A stretch of 64,000 bases of DNA, taken from assembly GCF_014805625.2 (NCBI RefSeq), contig NW_023998440.1, positions 1,338,621 through 1,402,620 of the forward strand, given 5' to 3'. Source of the stretch: Glossina fuscipes (lineage: Eukaryota > Arthropoda > Insecta > Diptera > Glossinidae). Numbering within the stretch: the stretch's first letter is position 1; every line of letters starts with the position of its first letter. Under the pieces are notes generated by a model. The model had not been told where the DNA came from. It worked only from the letters and a program-made list of their open reading frames with translations, and ran no database searches. A program made the position numbers and the translations under genes. Below, piece after piece: positions 57,544 to 64,000 of the stretch.

Positions 57544-57969
57544 TCACATAGTAACGTGTTCTACAAAGAACACATTAAAGATAAACCTACTGTTTTCTAG
57601 CGACTGCAAGACTAGCAAAAGCAATCTATTTTCACTAGCATGCAATGCGACCACCTCGTCACAATTCAAATTTCTCAGGAATGCGTCCTGCAAAGAGCAG
57701 AACTGCTTTCGAAAGGACTTTTTTTTGAATCTACATAAGACCTGTAGACCATTTTTAAGCATTGTTTTACACCTTTTACAGCTTTTTTTGTAACGTATTG
57801 ATTGTCGATGTGGACTCTTTGGCGCCGAACTATCTTTACTTAGGGAGTGCTCAATGTGCAGATTGGAAACTAGTCTTTGGTCGAATGGTATCCCTAAACA
57901 AAAGAACGCACCCAAGTTTTGTGAATTGGTGAAATACTCATGGAAGAGTGAAGGGCGTTTGTGTTTTTT
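57544..57969 (-). CDS. Unidentified stop-free frame
   Basis: Open for about 140 codons on the minus strand (57969 down to the stop at 57544), 123 of them after an in-frame TTG. No early ATG is in frame; the first in-frame ATG falls near residue 50. Reads HSLSKDSSAPKSPHRQSIRY, then KKSCKRCKTMLKNGLQVLCRF, and DEVVALHASENRLLLLVLQ. A CKRCK motif and basic stretches are present but no domain is recognisable. An 88-codon plus frame overlaps it. It may be an exon remnant or chance. Confidence 0.14.
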   Translation of the reverse strand, partial: KKHKRPSLFHEYFTNSQNLGAFFCLGIPFDQRLVSNLHIEHSLSKDSSAPKSPHRQSIRYKKSCKRCKTMLKNGLQVLCRFKKKSFRKQFCSLQDAFLRNLNCDEVVALHASENRLLLLVLQSLENSRFIFNVFFVEHVTM

Positions 57970-58868
57970 TTAATTTAATTCCGCAAAGGGTATTTAGCAC
58001 CGTGTCTGAGTGGAGCTGAAGAAATCTGAATCACATTAGAATCAGAAAGATAAGATGAGAAAGTAAGCTTTGGAGTTAAAGGAAGTAAACAGTTTTATAT
58101 TGATAGCGAAGGTTAACTATTGAGTAGCACTCAGCTTGGTACTGCCTCTATTGTTCTCCACGAGACATCCGTTTCCACGTTTGTCGCTTGTAGCTACTCT
58201 TCCAGCATATAATTCATTAGACCATGATTTGAGTAGCACGCTAAAATACTATCAGGTTTGTGCGCACGACCGCATTTTTGTGATTTTAAATTTTGTAATA
58301 CTCTGCCATCTGAAATTTCTAAGCTTGGAAAGGAAAAAGAAATTATGCTTTCGTACGGGTGATAGTTAGGTAAATAGAAGTTAGAGGTAGAACAAATTTT
58401 GACGAAATTATTTAACAAAGAGACTCAAGGTTTCAATGTCGCCAAAGGTATCGGAGCCCTTATAAGACAGCAAAAGTAAATATATAGACCCTCTTTCTTT
58501 AGACTTGAAATATATGTAGGGATAATCGATTTTGATTCGATTTTGAGCAGGTCATCCCGGGGTTTTCTTAATGTATTAGTACAAAAAATTCTTGTGATTT
58601 TTAAATCACTCCCTTTCTTGCCTTTTATTCTATAATGGTTTTATCCTCCTAGTGTCTAAATGCGAAATGTTTTCGCCTCCGGTAAAACAATTAACTAGAA
58701 AATCTATGACAGCAGAGCGAACGAGTTTTCGATCGATGCGCGTAAAAAAATGAATGTTTAAGACAATAAGCATTCCAGCTATGTTAGAAGCCGAATATGA
58801 TTTTGTTATCAGCTATTCCTTATATATTTACCTCTCAATTTTTGTGTTTAACTTTTCTTCCCGTTATT
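57970..58868. other. AT-rich unique DNA
   Basis: Only unsupported short frames at 58136-58418 on both strands. Confidence 0.5.
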
Positions 58869-58889
58869 AAAAAAAAAAAAAAAAAAAAA
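58869..58889 (+). repeat. 21-bp A run
   Basis: Uninterrupted A run. No polyadenylated retroposon body is recognisable upstream. Confidence 0.9.
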
Positions 58890-59526
58890 TATTGAATTTT
58901 CTTTCAATTTATTCCAAATTTATTTTGCAATACTATGACGCGCTGTGTTCCGTTAGGTCTTAAAAGAGAAAAAAACAAATCATGCATAGAATATGTTTCC
59001 GGCAAATAATTTTTTTCTGTCCGTTGAATGTGTTCGAAGTAATTAATCATAACTTCTGGCCGTGTGTGATATAAATTAAAATTTCAACTTTTGATTGAAG
59101 GAAGTGGCGGTTTTATTGATTGCAGCTGTTGCTTATTACCATTTAGCTGCACCTGAAATAGGTAAGGTTTACGTTGGTATTTATGGCTTGACTGCACACA
59201 TGTTTATGTGCCCTGTTTGCTGCCTAGGATCTAATAAAGTTGTTTTATATATATTGAAAGGCTTTATGAATCATGGAGAGAAACGGAAAATTTTGAGAAA
59301 ACAAACAAAAGCTTTCGTGCCGCGAATTCTGCCTTTTGTTTATTTTTAACTATTTCTTTTAACCATTCCACATGAGCTTATTAGTTAGTGACATTTTGAA
59401 ATTTAAATTTTACTATTTTTAAAGTTTGCATTGGACGGCAAGTCCATGTCAATATCCTTCACTCTATTTTCATTTCTTATCAATTAGTGACAAATTGTTG
59501 ACACTGTTTGGGAAACAAACTACTCG
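58890..59526. other. AT-rich unique DNA
   Basis: An 84-codon plus-strand frame at 59095-59349 starts at TTG, with a hydrophobic start (VAVLLIAAVAYYHLA) and CPVCCLG. It has no recognised family. No gene supported. Confidence 0.45.
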
Positions 59527-60560
59527 TTAAGTATGCGCTTTTAGTAGTAGTAGTGACAGCCCTAATCGTAAGACAGCGCTGACAGTAACAACAGAGCAAG
59601 CCATAGCAATAATAAGAAAGCAATAGAAATAATAAAAGACTAATAGAACTAGCAAAAATAGAAACAAAAACAGCGGCAATATCAATAGCAACAGAAGTAG
59701 TAGTAGCAATAGCAATAGTACTAGAAAAAAGAATATTAATAGTAACATCGGTAGCAATAACAACGGCAATAGCAATAGCAAAAGTAATAGCAAATTCTAC
59801 TAGCAATGAAAATAACAACATCAACAGCAGTAGCGCCAGCAACAGGGAAAGTAATAGTAGCAGCAGCAATTATAATAGGGCCAACTATAACAGCAATAAT
59901 AATACCAGAAATAGCAATAGTAGCAGAAATAAAAAGACAGAAGCAAAAGCGGCAACAGCAGCNNNNNNNNNNCATAATAGCATCGAGCAGAGTCAATATA
60001 AGAACAATAATATAATTAATGACAGTAGAAGATTCTAGTAATAATCACAATAGCTAAGCGAAGTGCCAGCAATATTAACAATTACAATACCAACAATATG
60101 AATAGTAGCAGAAATGATAACGACAGAAGCAAAAGCAGCGGCAGCAGCGAAGAGAATAGTGATAACAGTGTAAATATAGAAACAATAACATAAGTGATGA
60201 CAGTAGAAGTTGCCAATAACAATAACAGAAGCAATGGTAACCGTAGCAGCTATAATAATAATATCATCGATCACAGTAGTAATAGCATAGAGCAGTTATA
60301 AAAATAGTAACGACAGTAGCAGATTTCAGCACCAAAAAAAATAGCACTGCCAACAGCACTGGCTTGGCTAACAGCAATAGCAGTTAAAAATAAGAGTAGC
60401 CAGTAAGCAATGTGTACAGCGGCAGCAATAGCATTGGTAGCAGCAACAGCAATGATACTAGCAACACCGATAATAATAATAATAAGTAACAAAGTATGGC
60501 AGAAATAGAAATAGCAAAGACAATGGCAACCGCAACGATGTTAGCAAGAACAACACCGAT
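59527..60560 (+). repeat. Degenerate AGC/AAY trinucleotide array
   Basis: About 1 kb dominated by AGC, AGT, AAT, AAC and ACA triplets with a persistent 3-base period. It contains a higher-order duplication: GACAGAAGCAAAAGC at 59936-59950 recurs at 60122-60136, and ATGACAGTAGAAG at about 60018 recurs at about 60195. This implies a unit of about 180-186 bases. All long frames inside read Leu-, Ile-, Ala- or Val-only peptides and are low-complexity artefacts. An assembly gap lies within it. Confidence 0.88.
59963..59972. other. Assembly gap (10 N)
   Basis: Ten N bases inside the trinucleotide array, probably where reads or contigs could not be joined through the repeat. The true length here is unknown. 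Confidence 0.98.
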
Positions 60561-63500
60561 GATAATCTTTTTCTGTGTGTTAAGCTACTGATGTACATTA
60601 AGATGCTTCTACAACACAGTAAACTTACATATTTTCAATTAAACCTAATTCTATGACAAATAAAAAGCAACAAGTCCCTAAATCATTATTTCAAAGTTTT
60701 CCAACATTCAATTAGCAAAATTTGTTTAACCAGTGGAATCATTGCACCAAGCAATCGTAAGAATAATAGCGGCTGTTATTAAAGCACACATCAAAATGAG
60801 GTAAATATGAAAAAGTCGGTGAAAGGAAAAATGTTATAAGCGAAAATATGAAAAGAAGCGTTTTTGCTTTTACGGTCAGCCTTTGCCAGAAAACCCTTTT
60901 GGGAGACGTGTTTAGGACCTACCGTAAGGATGTTTTATTGATTTCTAGCTTTGAACTTTTTCAATATGCTTTTTGCATGCTTTATTTTTGCTTTTTTAAG
61001 TATAATAAGGCATTTTTGAAATGTTTTTAAAATGAAAATTAAATCAATTTTACCTTTCAATCGCCGTAATGGAATAAAATGCTATGTTCACATTTGATGA
61101 TTGTTAGATTTGAATAATTGCCAATTGTTTATGAGATTTTCATTATGTATTGTTATTCATTTTTCACAAAGCGAAACACAAAGAGAAGCAAAAACGCCAA
61201 TCAAACTTAATCAAGTTTCCTATGTATGTATATACATATTAAGTATGAGCTAACAACTTGTTAAGATTGCATTGGTACGAGCCTGAGTGGTACAAATCGA
61301 ACATAGAATGTTTTGTATGTCAATTTTAAAAAACTAGAGCAGGGCTGGCATTATATAAAGCGCTGTATCTGTAATTGCATGTTTTCTGTGTTGCATAATT
61401 TCAAAATAATTATATAGATTTATTATTGATTTTTATTTAAAATTATGTATATATGTTTGTTATAATTTATTAAAAGAAAAACGTGTGAGGTCTTTGAAAA
61501 TGAAGGAAAAAATATTTTACCATTTGGAAAGTTTAACTGAAGCAAAGGTGTGTCTCAAAGAGTTTGATTTGTAAAGTCCATTCTTTTGTTTTCTCATTAA
61601 CATTCATTATTCGACTTTTCGTTACGGTGTTGTATCTCCTATCGCTGGAATGTAAACGTACTAGTTTCGTCATACCATTGAAAATATTTCGTACAAAATT
61701 AGTCAGAAACACTCCACAGAATTTATGCACTTCATCAAATCTGCTATTCTTGGGACGCCGAATGTCCTAGGAAATTTTGGATGGCTGCCACTTAACCTTA
61801 AATTTTTTTACTTAAATGCTTATGTTAAGTTTGCGAAGAGATCTCTATTTGCTTACCATAAACCCATAGTCAGAATATTTCTAAATTCATACCAAAAATA
61901 TTTTAAAAGCCAAAAATGTTCAAAGCGATCAAAAACTGGCCCGATTACCCCATTAAGGCAAAAATCGTTCAATTTTTATAGGCACCTGAACGCGACGGAT
62001 GGCATTTGAAGGCGACTATTCAGCAAATTTGTTTTTCTTTTACGTTTTCTTACACCGTTTGACTTAGCTGAGATATATGTACACAACACACTTGTATAGG
62101 CATAAAGTATAAACTTTGAAGTTTAGTTTTTCAAAAGTTTTAAAAGCATTTCAATAGACATGAACTTGTTTTGCTGCCTGATGAAAAGTAAATCTTTAAG
62201 TTGTAAATAACTCTTTGCTTATGTGCTCCACCGTCCGAGATTTTATGGTGTGAATATTTCCTAAAAAGCCGGGAAAAGATAGATAACCCATAGCCACAAA
62301 CTGAAGTTTATTTTTTGCTGTTTTCCTATTCCTTAGAGTTAGCTAAATCTGGCTATGGATTTTATTGGCAAGAAGCATGCAAAAAACACAATAATAAAAA
62401 TCAAAACCAGAGCAATATTTCGCTTAAACTTTATTTTTTTTTTTGCTTCTAAGTCATGATTACCAATAATTTGGTTTCATTTGTGTATACAAAAAAAAAG
62501 AAAAAGAAAACAATTCTTTGGTTTTCCTTCTCAATCTGTATATGGACAAATAGACTGCATGTCCGCTTTGTAGTTTACAAAGAAAAAGAAAAACAAAAAA
62601 AAAAATGGTCTAATTTATTATATTGTTTCATTTTAAAAGTGAAAGGGTTTCGTTGTGTGGCTTTCTTGGTTTTTTTCTTTATCTTTTTGCAACTTTACTG
62701 TTTTCTAAATTGGTTACGTTGTGGTGTTTAGACTCACCACGTCGCCATTTAAGATATATTCGTTTTGTCGTTTCGTTTGCGATTCTTTAAAATGACCATT
62801 ATTAAGCATAATATATCCAGGTAAAGCGTATATATATATATATACGCGATCGGTATTCGATGTTGCGCTGGTCTCTTCTCGTCTAAATCTGTTATCTTCT
62901 ATCTTTGATAATTTCTCTTCCATTTTCCTTATTTGTTCATTTCCCAAGGCTCTGTACTCCTACCTCGATTATACATTTCTCACACCAAGCCCTTGGCCGA
63001 ACTAGACCAAGCGTTATATTATTAATATATGGTTATTGCACTTTTAATATATTTTTTTTTATTATATTAGGTATGTCATCTTTTGAATAATTAAATTCGT
63101 GTTTTATTGAGATCCCTTTAATGTCTCTTTTCAAATTACTTAAGAAAGTAGGTAAAAAAGCCCATAAGAAAATTATATTCGATCACAATTGAATCTTGCG
63201 TATCCACCGCCGACTGAAAAAAGGAAAAGCACTAAATACTCATACTCTACAATATTGGATTCGCGCGACTGCTTTTTTTGTATTTTCAGAATAAAAGTGG
63301 AAACAAGCAAAAAGCACAGAGAGCAAAGGTGTTCACATTTTGTGTTGTATAGCCGTGTGGGTGTTGTAGACTTGTCCTTTGACCAGTTTATTCATTTTCA
63401 AATCTTTTGCAAATTTATAGGAGACATCTTCATTTTTGCGAACCTGAGAATTTTATTGTGGATATTACGTAGTCGTAGGCAGACAGACAGTTGGACCGAA

Positions 63501-63699
63501 TATGAAGCTGGCCAAGAATATCCATAATTTATGAAGTTTTTGAAGCTTGCTTGTGGCTGTTTTAAAGGTATTAAAAAAATTTGGACGTTAATATACTATT
63601 ATATTGAGTGGGAGCGGTCAATTTCTGGCATTTTAGTGTTGGTGGTACAGCATCGCCCATAAAATATATGAGTAATGACAAATGCTAATATACCAATAA
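60561..63699. other. AT-rich unique DNA
   Basis: Overlapping frames at 61564-62009 are unsupported. At 62714-62965 a minus-strand stretch reads GNEQIRKMEEKLSKIEDN and then RFRREETSATSNTDRV before running into a (TA)n at 62829-62844. It looks coding-like but has no recognised family and ends in the microsatellite. Nothing else supportable. Confidence 0.45.
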
Positions 63700-63860
63700 C
63701 CAATGGCCATCGACCGATTTGAACCATTTTAAATAGCAAGCTGTGTGCAAGAACAGCCAATGTTCCTGCCATATTTAAAATCGATAGTCCGAGAGAATGT
63801 TTACAGCAGACGCCATGCAGACCGACACACAGATATACTTCAATGGATTCAGAGTTTGAT
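63700..63860 (+). mobile_element. Possible R1 fragment (copy i)
   Basis: CGACCGATTTGAACCATTTTAAATAGCA resembles the GGTCGATCGGGACCATTTTC block of R1. CATGCAGACCGACACACAGA followed by AATGGATTCAG resembles the tetranucleotide array and the CTGAATCGAT block. Neither end is preserved, so the assignment is weak. Confidence 0.28.
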
Positions 63861-64000
63861 GATGATGAAAAGTATACATTTTGTGGAGCGATTTTTCATA
63901 AGGTCACCCAACAGAACTACAACAATTTTCATTGTTTTCATTGGAATTCTTTTCATTGAAATTTAACAGACAAATGAAAGCGGGAAGCGCAAAGGTATCG

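Noticed and set aside
59480..59996. Long hydrophobic frames (poly-Leu, poly-Ile/Ala) on the minus strand
   Set aside because: They are translations of the AGC/AAY trinucleotide array and cross the N gap.
1..64000. Bacterial-type operons, CRISPR arrays, prophage or viral genes
   Set aside because: No regularly spaced identical repeats, no dense coding, no ribosome-binding pattern; base composition and repeats are those of an insect chromosome.

Overview
The window looks like AT-rich, gene-poor chromosomal DNA of a higher dipteran fly. The signs are short non-coding dispersed repeats, many di-, tri- and tetranucleotide microsatellites, long A and T runs, one decayed LINE fragment, and a run of 10 N at 59963-59972 that marks a draft-assembly join. 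The style of the dispersed repeats resembles what I know from tephritid fruit flies and Drosophila. That placement is inference; no gene here fixes the species. I see no bacterial or viral gene organisation, no CRISPR array and no confident complete protein-coding gene. Every long open frame lacks a family match I recognise.

The best-supported content is repetitive. Family R1 is a DINE-1/Helentron-like non-autonomous element. Its 5' end carries a TACCCTACACC-type motif, its 3' end carries the complement (GGTGTAGGGTA-type), and a GACA/GACG/GACC tetranucleotide array lies between them. Copies or pieces lie near 1.35, 4.2, 13.3-14.5, 18.2, 23.0, 25.5-25.9 (inverted), 28.4-29.4, 54.2, 57.1 and perhaps 63.7 kb. 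Two copies, at 13.3 and 28.4 kb, are long (about 1 kb) and carry a diverged internal tandem array of roughly 140-bp units. Family R2 has copies at 22.2 and 51.0 kb that share a 3' end. Four stretches (22.6, 26.6, 32.9 and 57.4 kb) have spaced A-box-like and B-box-like motifs and look like tRNA-derived SINE heads. A 5'-truncated, frameshifted non-LTR retrotransposon tail (RNase H plus a C-terminal Cys-rich segment) lies on the minus strand at 46.2-47.25 kb.

Region by region: 0-13 kb is unique AT-rich DNA with two short R1 copies. 13-30 kb holds both long R1 copies, R2, two SINE-like heads and most dinucleotide microsatellites. 30-42 kb has microsatellite clusters, a 14-bp perfect hairpin and several coding-like open frames. 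42-51 kb holds the LINE tail. 51-59 kb holds R2, R1, a SINE-like head and a coding-like island at 52.6-52.9 kb. 59.5-60.6 kb is a degenerate AGC/AAY trinucleotide array with a higher-order repeat of about 180 bp. The remainder is unique AT-rich sequence.

No set of genes works together here. The window may be intergenic or lie inside very large introns. The open frames worth testing are the frameshifted one at 36.3-36.7 kb, the two-piece one at 52.6-52.9 kb, and the small ATG-initiated ones at 18.4, 20.7, 30.5, 33.6 and 50.4 kb. I found no convincing undescribed system. The structurally most interesting items are the long R1 elements, the SINE-like heads and the trinucleotide array.
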